NCBI GenBank assembly: GCA_934230325.1
Contig: CAKQEP010000012.1
Location: forward strand, 1-40,175
Origin: an uncultured Clostridia bacterium
GTDB taxonomy: Bacteria; Bacillota; Clostridia; Christensenellales; CAG-314
Length of the DNA stretch: 40,175 bases
Direction of reading: 5' to 3'
A program made the position numbers and the translations under genes. This document shows, piece by piece, positions 14,733 to 21,780 of the stretch. Under the pieces are notes generated by a model. The model ran no database searches and had not been told where the DNA came from. It saw nothing but the letters and a program-made list of their open reading frames with translations. Numbering within the stretch: the first letter of the stretch is position 1; each line of letters begins with the position of its first letter.

Positions 14733-15602
14733 ATGAGGAAGTTTGACGACTCACAAACAAACGGCAATTTACAAACAAACGGCGGTTTGCAAAAAGCGGG
14801 TAACGCCGACAAAATCGAGAGTTGCGGCAACGTTAAAGCAAAAAAGCCGTTACCGACGGCAAAATCGAGAGTTGCGGCGTTGGTTCTTGCGGCGGTGGCG
14901 TCGGCGCTGATTTTAATCAATTTTTCCCCCGTTTCCGCAGTGGTGGCGGCGCGCAAAATTCCCGTTTACTGCGTGGACAGAAACGACGGCAAAGTCGCGC
15001 TTACCTTTGACGCGGCGTGGGGCGCGGACAAAACTAAACAAATTATGGACGTTTGCGACAGGTTCGGCGTAAAAGCAACTTTTTTTCTCGTCGGGTTTTG
15101 GAGCGAAAAATATCCGCAGTTGGTAAAGGAAATTGCCGAGCGGGGGTTTGCGATAGGTACGCACAGCGATACGCACCCAAAAATGAGCGGTCTTTCCGCC
15201 GCCAAAATAGGGGAAGAGTTGAGCCGCAGCATTACCAAAATTACTTCGCAAACGGGCGGAGAAGTTCGGCTTTTTAGACCGCCGTTTGGCGATTACAACA
15301 ACACGTTGATAGAAGTCGCAAGCGGTATGGGGTTGATGACTATTCAATGGAGCGTGGACAGTTTGGACTGGAAAGGCATATCTGCGCGCGAGATAGCGTC
15401 GAGAGTTTTAAAGGCAAAGTCAGGGGACATAATTTTGTGTCACAACAACAGCGACCACATAGTGGAGGCGTTGCCCGTCATAGTCAGGGGACTTTTGGAT
15501 AAGGGGCTTGTCCCCGTCAGACTTGACGAAATGGTTTACTTTAAAAACTACCGCATCGACCATACGGGGCGGCAAATACTTGACAAATCAGACGCCGTTT
15601 GA
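14733..15602 (+). CDS. PdaB-like polysaccharide deacetylase (CE4), membrane-anchored
   Basis: A 289-aa protein with a Lys/Asn-rich N-terminus, one membrane segment (about 46-72) and an exported NodB/CE4 domain (about 77-275), predicted to remove acetyl groups from peptidoglycan or another polysaccharide. Motifs: TFDAAWG (91-97), zinc-binding HSDTH (144-148), RPPFGDYN (182-189), DSLDW, and ILCHNN in place of LxHD. The usual second Asp of TFDD is Ala, as I recall for PdaB-like members. The ATG at 14733 has GAGGT 7 nt upstream; another ATG at 14730 is possible. TATAAT at 14726-14731 is too close to be its -10. The N-terminal coding region contains a 19-nt direct repeat (14810-14828, 14860-14878) read in two frames. 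Confidence 0.85.
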   Translation: MRKFDDSQTNGNLQTNGGLQKAGNADKIESCGNVKAKKPLPTAKSRVAALVLAAVASALILINFSPVSAVVAARKIPVYCVDRNDGKVALTFDAAWGADKTKQIMDVCDRFGVKATFFLVGFWSEKYPQLVKEIAERGFAIGTHSDTHPKMSGLSAAKIGEELSRSITKITSQTGGEVRLFRPPFGDYNNTLIEVASGMGLMTIQWSVDSLDWKGISAREIASRVLKAKSGDIILCHNNSDHIVEALPVIVRGLLDKGLVPVRLDEMVYFKNYRIDHTGRQILDKSDAV

Positions 15603-15636
15603 GCGTTGAGAACAACTTTTTGAGGAGGAATTTTTT

Positions 15637-16347
15637 ATGTACGAAGTCAACAACAAGGATTTTGAACAATCCAACCGCGTAACGTTGTCGGGGGAGATTG
15701 TGGGGCAACCGACCTACTCGCACGAAGTGTTTGGAGAGGCTTTTTACGAAACGGCAATAAAAGTCAAGCGATTAAGCGACGCTTTTGACATTTTGCCGTT
15801 GACGGTGAGCGAGCGGCTTACTTGCGCGTTTGAGTTGTACGAAGGGCGCAAAGTCAGTCTTGTGGGGCAGTTGAGAAGTTACAACAAGATGATAGAAGGC
15901 AAAAGCAAGTTGTTACTCAACGTTTTTGTAAGGGAATTGTATGATTTTGACGATAACTTAAATCCAAACGGCATAGATTTGGACGGATTTTTGTGCAAAC
16001 CGCCGATTTTTCGCACAACGCCCTTTAATCGTGAAATCTGCGACTTGCTGTTGGCAGTCAACCGCGCTTACAACAAAAGCGATTATATCCCCGCCATCGC
16101 GTGGGGCAGAAACGCTCGGTTTGTAAAGTATATGTCGGTGGGGCAAGAAGTTTGCGTGTCGGGCAGACTTCAAAGTCGCGAATATCAAAAAAGATTGTCC
16201 GATACGGAAGTGGTAACGAGAACGGCTTACGAAGTGTCGATAAGCAAAATTATGCTTAAATCGACGGCAAAACAAGCGGGGGCAAACGTTTTGCAAGGGG
16301 ATTCCGTCGTCGATACATCTACCGTCGGCTTTGGCAACGGCATATAA
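15637..16347 (+). CDS. SSB-like protein with two OB folds
   Basis: A 236-aa protein. Residues about 13-100 form one OB-like unit (VTLSGEIVGQPTYSHEVFGEAFYETAIKV, in parts). Residues about 107-205 form a second, closer to SSB, with LLLAVNRAYNKSDYIPAIAWG and VSGRLQSREY, the latter matching VxGRLQTRxY of single-strand DNA-binding proteins. It lacks the long acidic-tipped tail of a canonical replicative SSB. It probably binds single-stranded DNA in repair or replication; tandem SSB-like proteins of this size occur in Clostridia. GAGGAGG precedes the ATG, 34 nt after the deacetylase, so the two genes are probably co-transcribed. A strong terminator follows. Confidence 0.75.
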   Translation: MYEVNNKDFEQSNRVTLSGEIVGQPTYSHEVFGEAFYETAIKVKRLSDAFDILPLTVSERLTCAFELYEGRKVSLVGQLRSYNKMIEGKSKLLLNVFVRELYDFDDNLNPNGIDLDGFLCKPPIFRTTPFNREICDLLLAVNRAYNKSDYIPAIAWGRNARFVKYMSVGQEVCVSGRLQSREYQKRLSDTEVVTRTAYEVSISKIMLKSTAKQAGANVLQGDSVVDTSTVGFGNGI

Positions 16348-16365
16348 ACGGCATAAAAAACACAA

Positions 16366-16402
16366 AAAGGACAACGCGGTTTGCGTTGTCCTTTATTTTT
16401 TG
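16366..16402. terminator. bidirectional terminator
   Basis: A perfect 12-bp stem AAAGGACAACGC/GCGTTGTCCTTT with a 5-nt loop. A/T tracts on both sides allow it to end the SSB-like gene (+) and the converging gene at 16463 (-). Just after it, TTTGTTTGTAATTTTTG is present twice. Confidence 0.9.
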
Positions 16403-16462
16403 TTTGTAATTTTTGAATTTTTGGTTTTTGTTTGTAATTTTTGGTTTTTGGTTGCCGTTGCG

Positions 16463-18361
16463 TTAGTTTTTGTCGTCGGTTGCGTCTGTCGGCGTGGTTT
16501 GGTCGGCGTCGTCGGTTTGCAACGGCGTTTCTTCCTGTGGGGTAGGTTTAAAGTCAAAGTTTATCGGGGTACTTTGTTTGTTGTGGTGTTTGGAGCGGAT
16601 TCTCATTACTATCAAAAATACCACGACGAGAATAAGTATTGCAAACAGCGCGATTGCAAGCACCTGCGTATTAGTAAGTCCTTTTGCGTAATTTTTGAGT
16701 TGCGAGTCGTTTTCTAAATATCCTTTGTACAGCGTATTGTTTATCAAAACGCCGATAAAGCACTTTCCGTCGGAAGTTTTTTCGTACAGGCGGACTTGTT
16801 GACCGCTCTTTATTTTGACGGGGTTGCCTGCGGAGTCGGTCACGAGGTCGTCGGCTTGGCAGAGTTGGGTATTAAAAAGCGTCATCGCATGCCCTGCTTT
16901 GGGGTTTGCGGCGTAGCGGGTGTAAGAAACGTAGGTTTTTTGTTGACGGTTTACGCCGATGCACGCGTTTTGCGCAAATCCGTAAACGTCGCCGCTTTCT
17001 TTTGCGTATTTTATCAGTTTATAACCGCCGTATTCCGTCACGACGGTAACTTTGGAAAGTTTGGGAATTTGTTCGCCCGTCAACAAGGAGTCGTCGGCAA
17101 AGGGGAGTTTGTACAGGTTTGTCGGGACAAAAGTTATCGCGCCGAGTTCTGTCGGGGCGGGTATGACGTCGTATATGATTTTGTCGCTGTCTTTTATCCA
17201 CGCGTATTTGTTGCCAAAGCAAACGTATACGTACCCTTTGTCCTTTGCAAGAACCAAAATTTTGTCCGTCGGAGCAAAGCGACTTTTTTCTATGGATTTT
17301 TCCTTGTCCTTAGTGGTGTAAATTATGTTGGACGGGTATCCTTTTACCGTTGCGATTTTTACGTCGTTGACGGTAAAGGCGGGAATATCAAAGTCGAGTT
17401 GACTTGCGCCGTACTGTTTTGTTTGGTCAAAAACGACGGAAGTCATATCGGACACGTCAACGGTAAACACGCGGGGTTTTTGGTAGTATGCGTTTTGTTT
17501 GCCGTCAACGGACTTAATTTCGTAATCGGCAAGCAAAAACATTTTGTCGTCGCCTACCGCAACGTCTTTGATAAGAACGCCGCCGTTTGTCCAAAACTCG
17601 TTGAAGTCGTCGGTATTGTTGACAAATTTAAACACGTTGCGGCTGTCGTATCCGTAAGCCGTTCCGTTGTGCAGAAACACTTTTTTTGAGCCTGCCGTCA
17701 GCGTAAAAGGTTTTGGAGAAGAAACAAACTTGACGGAAGAATCGCCTACCGACAAGCACGCCGCTTTAGAAAGTCCGTCGCCGTAATACATCGCTACGGT
17801 GTTTGGAGCGAGAGCGGTGGGCGCGATAAGCAGATTTTCCTCCGTAGAGGGGTAAGTATCTTTAGGTTGGCTGTCGGTGGGGCTGTACGCCGCAATGTGA
17901 GAAACGGACGCGTCGCCCGCGTCGGGGTAAACGTAAAACAAATAGTCGCCGCCTAATGCGCTGCATTTGATTCCGTTTTGCGTTACCGCTTTTGTTGCGG
18001 CAGGGGAAGGTTGCGTGTAGTCGCAAACGTAAATCCCGTCGGAAAGCGTGACAAAAAGGTTTTTGTCGTCGCACGCCAACGCTATGGGTTTGCCTTTTAC
18101 CGTTTTGTCGGCAAACAAATCCGTTTCCTCATCGGTCGTGAGCCGGTGTACGACGGTATAAAAATCGCCGTCTTCCTCTATGCAATCCGCGATAAACAAG
18201 TTGTCGCCGTAAGCCGCTATTGCCGTCGGAGCAACAAGACTGCCCGTCTTGTCGTCTGTTGCGGCGGCAAAAACCGAGCCTTTTGGATATGCGACTAATA
18301 TAGCCGTCGCAATAAGGCATATTATCGATAAATATAAATATTTTTTAATCTTGCTTGTCAT
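16463..18361 (-). CDS. secreted propeller/SH3-like protein with C-terminal membrane anchor
   Basis: A 632-aa protein of unknown function. Residues 1-33 form a signal peptide (KKYLYLSIICLIATAILVAY). Residues about 40-320 contain repeated short strands of the kind LFIADC, LFVTLSDGIYVCD and MFLLADY that suggest a beta-propeller. Residues about 350-560 look like SH3-type segments (for example YKLPFADDSLLTG, VRLYEKTSDGKCFIGVL). A transmembrane helix at about 567-591 is followed by a short Lys/Thr/Asp-rich cytoplasmic tail. The architecture resembles that of the shorter gene at 19173, also antisense. No ribosome binding site is visible; the promoter's -10 ends 7 nt before the ATG. Domain names are pattern-based. 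Confidence 0.75.
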   Translation of the reverse strand: MTSKIKKYLYLSIICLIATAILVAYPKGSVFAAATDDKTGSLVAPTAIAAYGDNLFIADCIEEDGDFYTVVHRLTTDEETDLFADKTVKGKPIALACDDKNLFVTLSDGIYVCDYTQPSPAATKAVTQNGIKCSALGGDYLFYVYPDAGDASVSHIAAYSPTDSQPKDTYPSTEENLLIAPTALAPNTVAMYYGDGLSKAACLSVGDSSVKFVSSPKPFTLTAGSKKVFLHNGTAYGYDSRNVFKFVNNTDDFNEFWTNGGVLIKDVAVGDDKMFLLADYEIKSVDGKQNAYYQKPRVFTVDVSDMTSVVFDQTKQYGASQLDFDIPAFTVNDVKIATVKGYPSNIIYTTKDKEKSIEKSRFAPTDKILVLAKDKGYVYVCFGNKYAWIKDSDKIIYDVIPAPTELGAITFVPTNLYKLPFADDSLLTGEQIPKLSKVTVVTEYGGYKLIKYAKESGDVYGFAQNACIGVNRQQKTYVSYTRYAANPKAGHAMTLFNTQLCQADDLVTDSAGNPVKIKSGQQVRLYEKTSDGKCFIGVLINNTLYKGYLENDSQLKNYAKGLTNTQVLAIALFAILILVVVFLIVMRIRSKHHNKQSTPINFDFKPTPQEETPLQTDDADQTTPTDATDDKN

Positions 18362-18368
18362 ATCTTAT

Positions 18369-18397
18369 ATTTTAACAAATATCGACAATTTTTTCAA
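18369..18397 (-). promoter_or_regulatory. promoter of the propeller/SH3 gene, leaderless type
   Basis: Read on the minus strand: TTGAAA (18397-18392), a 17-nt spacer and TAAAAT (18374-18369), then seven bases and the ATG at 18361. Confidence 0.65.
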
Positions 18398-18687
18398 TAA
18401 GAAAAGACAAGTTTTTTGGCGTATTTAAAAATTTTTTATTTTTTAAGGGGTTTTAAACCGATTAAAGTAGAGGCAAATACTTTCGTAATAAAAGACAAAA
18501 AGGGGGTTTTTTAGACCAAAACCGACAAAATAGTAAAGCAATCGTCGGAGATTTCACATTCGCGGGCTTTAATGGTGACAAACAGTTGTCCTATTTGATG
18601 TGTTAATATATGCGTGCAAAAACGGACGGGACTTTGTTTTGCCCCGAGCAAAGTTACGGTTGTTTTGCGTATGGAAGGAGATAAGAT
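18398..18687. other. divergent spacer upstream of the regulator
   Basis: No gene seen. The stretch is A/T-rich and holds a small dyad GACAA-ACAG-TTGTC at 18577-18590 about 100 bp before the regulator's ATG, which could be an operator, and the leader of the + strand gene. I could not identify a convincing + strand promoter. Confidence 0.4.
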
Positions 18688-19182
18688 ATGAATAGCATTG
18701 ATTTTCGCGTCGGATTGCTCCGTTGTTTTAACGAACTTAATAATTACATAGAGCAAGCCGATACCAGCGTATTTAACAAAGCGTTGGGTACGCACAACTT
18801 TAACGCAGGGGTAAAAGAGGACACCTACTCGCAGGTTGCGGACATTCTCAAAATAATTCACCGCAAAAATCTTTTGCTTGCGGTAAAAAACGCCATCGTC
18901 AAGGCTTTAAACGGGTTGAGAGCGGACAAACGCAATCTTTTGTTGTGTCGTTACGTAAAAAAACTCGATACCGCCACCTTGTTGCGGTTGTTCAACGTGA
19001 CGAAGGGAGCGTATTACGCGCGCCTTAACAAGGCTTTGGACGATTTTGAAGAACAACTCAACGAGCAAGGGTACGACAAAGCGTGGTTTTGCGCCAACTA
19101 CGCGAGCAAACTCTGGTTTAGGCGGTTGATAGGGTTTAGTTCGGCTACGGTTTTTGCGGAGCAGGCGGGCGGTCAGAGATAA
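18688..19182 (+). CDS. sigma-region-4/HTH-like phage-type regulator (or small terminase)
   Basis: A 164-aa soluble protein. Residues about 68-128 have the pattern of a sigma-70 region 4 or ArpU/RinA-type helix-turn-helix: LRADKRNLLLCRYVKKLD (helix), TATLLRLFNVTKGAYYARL (HTH), then a helical DDFEEQL segment. Phage late-gene activators of Gram-positive hosts often look like this and sit just before the terminase genes. A P22-type small terminase has about the same length, so that role is the alternative. AAGGAGATAAGAT precedes the ATG. The 3' end overlaps that of the antisense gene at 19173 by 10 nt. Likely to control or serve the head module, which starts 870 bp downstream; this link is an inference. 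Confidence 0.6.
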   Translation: MNSIDFRVGLLRCFNELNNYIEQADTSVFNKALGTHNFNAGVKEDTYSQVADILKIIHRKNLLLAVKNAIVKALNGLRADKRNLLLCRYVKKLDTATLLRLFNVTKGAYYARLNKALDDFEEQLNEQGYDKAWFCANYASKLWFRRLIGFSSATVFAEQAGGQR

Positions 19183-19979
19183 TCGTCAAAGTAGCGAGGT
19201 CGGCTTTTTGTTTTTCGGTTGCCGTCGGGAGGTAATTGTTTAAAGTCGTCGTTTTGTGGCTTTTTAGACTTTGTAGGCAAAAACAATATGACGACGAGAA
19301 CGATACTCGGTATACACACCAAAACGATAAGCGCGATTTGAAAATCCGCCAAAGCGTCTTGCGACTCGGGCTGTTTTTCCTTTTCCGTCGGCTCGTCTTG
19401 CTCGACTGGAGAGTACAGCGGCGTCGGATGAAGTTGAATTTGCGGCGCAGTCACTCCGTCGCTTTTTACGTAACAAAGGTAGTTGTCGCATTTTACGTAA
19501 TACCAAAGGTTGTCGCCGTCGGGATATTTGCCGTAATACCGCATGGTTTTGCCTTTGAATATCCCCTGCAATCCCGCCGAAACTGCCGACGGAGTAGGAT
19601 AAATCACCGTGTCGCGCGTTGCGGTGAGCGTGACGGCGGGGTAAGTAGGGGATAAAGGAGGCTGTTGTACGGGAGTGACGCGCGCGACGGGTACGTATCC
19701 GTAAACGACGACAAATCCGTCGACGTTTTGCATGAGTTCTATTTTGTAAAAACCGTTTACGGGCGGTTCTGAAGTCTTGACGTAGTAAGTGTATTCCAAC
19801 AAAAACGCTTTGCTGTCCAAAGAAGTATCGGGATTTTTGTAAAACCACACGTCGCCGTCCGTCACCCGCAACCACAAAGCGACGGCGGAGTAGGCGTCGG
19901 AGGTAGGCGCATAAAAAAAGGGTAGCGAAACAAACGCCAAGCATATTGCAAAAAAGACAGTTGCGGCGACGCGTTTCAT
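19173..19979 (-). CDS. secreted SH3-like protein with C-terminal membrane anchor
   Basis: A 268-aa protein of unknown function. A signal peptide (about 1-29) is followed by two SH3-like segments: about 35-105 (LRVTDGDVWFYKNPDTS to GYVPVARV) and about 115-175 (ATRDTVIYPTPSAVSAG to YLCYVKSDGV). Such repeats usually bind peptidoglycan or proteins. A Pro/Glu/Gln linker leads to a transmembrane helix at about 215-236 and a Lys/Arg/Asp-rich tail. GAAGGAGG lies 11 nt before the ATG. It has the same plan as the gene at 16463 and lies antisense between the regulator and the terminase, so it interrupts the phage-like cassette. Whether it belongs to the cassette or to the host envelope is open. Confidence 0.7.
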   Translation of the reverse strand: MKRVAATVFFAICLAFVSLPFFYAPTSDAYSAVALWLRVTDGDVWFYKNPDTSLDSKAFLLEYTYYVKTSEPPVNGFYKIELMQNVDGFVVVYGYVPVARVTPVQQPPLSPTYPAVTLTATRDTVIYPTPSAVSAGLQGIFKGKTMRYYGKYPDGDNLWYYVKCDNYLCYVKSDGVTAPQIQLHPTPLYSPVEQDEPTEKEKQPESQDALADFQIALIVLVCIPSIVLVVILFLPTKSKKPQNDDFKQLPPDGNRKTKSRPRYFDDYL

Positions 19980-20053
19980 TTTGTCCTTAATCCTCCTTCG
20001 TCTACATTTTAAAGCGTGGGTGAGGGCAATATTTTGACTTATTTGAGGTTTTT

Positions 20054-21490
20054 ATGAGAGATATTATCAAACGAATACGCCTTGTGGAGGAGGAGCAGAC
20101 GAGAAGAAAAAATTTGCCTATTTACAACTACAACGCGGGCGAAAAAGTACACGAGAAACAGTTGGATTTTCACAAATGCCAAAAGAAAAACCGCTGGGTG
20201 TTTGGCGGCAACCGAAGCGGAAAAACGGAGTGCGGGGCGGTGGAGTGCGTGTGGATTGCGAGAGGCATTCACCCGTACCGACAAAACAAACCCGATACCG
20301 AAGGGTGGGTTGTTTCCTTGTCCTCACAAGTTCAGCGGGACGTGGCGCAACAAAAAATACTCAACTATATAGACAAAAGTTGGATTGAGCGGATTGTTAT
20401 GATAAAGGGCGACCGCGACAGCGCGGAGTACGGCGTTGTCGATTACATCGTCATCAAAAACGTGTTTGGCGGAACAAGCAAAATAGGGTTTAAAAATTGC
20501 GAGGCGGGGAGGGAAAAGTTTGCCGGCGCAAGTCTGGATTACGTCTGGTTTGACGAAGAACCGCCGTACGACGTCTACCAAGAGTGTCGTATGCGCGTTA
20601 TGGACCGCGCGGGCGTTATTTTCGGAACGATGACACCGTTAAAAGGGCTCAGTTGGGTGTATGACGAAATTTATTTAAACGTCAATAACAGCGAGGAGGT
20701 ATGGTGCGTCTTTATGGAGTGGGGCGACAACCCTTTTTTGCCTGAGGAAGAAGTGCGTTTGATGGAGGACGCTTTGGACGAGGACAGCCTAAACAGCCGC
20801 AAATACGGCAGGTTTGGAGCGGGACAAGGACTCGTTTATCCCGAGTTTGACGTCAACGTCAACGTCGTCGAGCCGTTTGAAGTGCCTTTTGAGTGGCAGG
20901 ACAAGTTGAGTATAGACCCGGGATTAAACAATCCGTTGAGTTGTCACTGGTACGCGGTGGATTACGACGGCAACGTTTACGTTGTGGCGGAGCATTACGA
21001 GAGCAAGCGGGACGTGCGGTATCACGCGCAAAAAATAAAGGAGATAAGCGCAAAACTAAACTGGCACGCCGACAATAAAGGAAGAATAGAGTCGCTCATC
21101 GACTCCGCCGCAAACCAACGCACTTTGGCTTGCAGCAAAAGCGTTTCCGAACTTTTTTGGGAAGAAGGCATCGCCGTAAACACGAAGGTAAACAAAGACG
21201 TTTTTAGCGGGATAAACAGAGTCAAACGGTACCTTAACGGCAAAGACGCGCCCAAACTGTACGTTTTTAAAAACTGCGTAAATATGATTCGCGAGTTTAA
21301 AGGGTACTGGTGGGGCGCGGACGATTGTCCCAAAAAGATTGACGACCACGCAATGGACGAGTTGCGGTATTATATCTCCTCACGTCCCGAACCGCCTACG
21401 AAAAAGACGACCAAATCCGTCATCGAGGCGGACAAGGAAAAACTGTATAGGAGGCTTAATGAAAAAGGACGTAACAGAAACTATTTCTAA
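20054..21490 (+). CDS. terL: phage-type terminase large subunit
   Basis: A 478-aa DNA-packaging motor: an ATPase that pumps DNA into the prohead through the portal, and a nuclease that cuts it. Walker A is GGNRSGKT (51-58), Walker B VWFDEE (164-169), and the coupling motif GTMTP (191-195). The RNase H-fold nuclease has acidic candidates Asp288 (SIDPG), Asp350 (LIDSAANQ) and Asp435 (DHAMDELRY), so both domains look functional. The type resembles P22-like headful packagers. GAGG precedes the ATG by about 5 nt. It is the first gene of a head operon in which each gene follows within a few bases or overlaps. No stop or frameshift is present. Confidence 0.95.
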   Translation: MRDIIKRIRLVEEEQTRRKNLPIYNYNAGEKVHEKQLDFHKCQKKNRWVFGGNRSGKTECGAVECVWIARGIHPYRQNKPDTEGWVVSLSSQVQRDVAQQKILNYIDKSWIERIVMIKGDRDSAEYGVVDYIVIKNVFGGTSKIGFKNCEAGREKFAGASLDYVWFDEEPPYDVYQECRMRVMDRAGVIFGTMTPLKGLSWVYDEIYLNVNNSEEVWCVFMEWGDNPFLPEEEVRLMEDALDEDSLNSRKYGRFGAGQGLVYPEFDVNVNVVEPFEVPFEWQDKLSIDPGLNNPLSCHWYAVDYDGNVYVVAEHYESKRDVRYHAQKIKEISAKLNWHADNKGRIESLIDSAANQRTLACSKSVSELFWEEGIAVNTKVNKDVFSGINRVKRYLNGKDAPKLYVFKNCVNMIREFKGYWWGADDCPKKIDDHAMDELRYYISSRPEPPTKKTTKSVIEADKEKLYRRLNEKGRNRNYF

Positions 21491-21764
21491 AATTCTGTAC
21501 AAAAGGGCGATGGGGTACACCGTAAAGGAAAGCGTCGCCGAGTACGTCGTCGACGAAAACCAAAACGAGTTGTTGTCCAAAAAAAAGGTGACTACCAAGC
21601 ATATCCCGCCGGATATAGCCGCCGCAAAAACCTTGCTGGCGTTAAAGGAAGGCAAATCCGACCTTTTGACGGAACTTACCGACCAAGAGTTGGCGGAGGA
21701 AAAAGCAAGGTTGTTGGAGTTGCTAAAAGAGGAAGGCGACAAAGCCGACGACAAAATTAACTAA
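21459..21764 (+). CDS. small terminase-associated protein, HTH-like
   Basis: A 101-aa protein that overlaps the terminase 3' end by 32 nt. I chose the ATG at 21459 because AGGAGG lies 4 nt upstream; a longer frame opening at 21339 would run inside the terminase gene. Residues about 5-25 (ISKILYKRAMGYTVKESVAEY) look like a helix-turn-helix. Then comes a short beta segment with KKVTTKHIPPDIAAAKTLLAL, a pattern like the VxPDxxAxxxWL segment found in several phage small terminases. The last 35 residues form a Glu/Lys/Leu-rich helix. It may be the small terminase (DNA recognition), or a helper; certainty is low. Confidence 0.6.
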   Translation: MKKDVTETISKILYKRAMGYTVKESVAEYVVDENQNELLSKKKVTTKHIPPDIAAAKTLLALKEGKSDLLTELTDQELAEEKARLLELLKEEGDKADDKIN

Positions 21765-21780
21765 TTACGGAGGTTTTTTG

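Noticed and set aside
14726..14733. Leaderless promoter for the deacetylase gene
   Set aside because: TATAAT overlaps the first ATG and ends only one base before the second, too close to give a start at either; GAGGT fits as a ribosome binding site instead.
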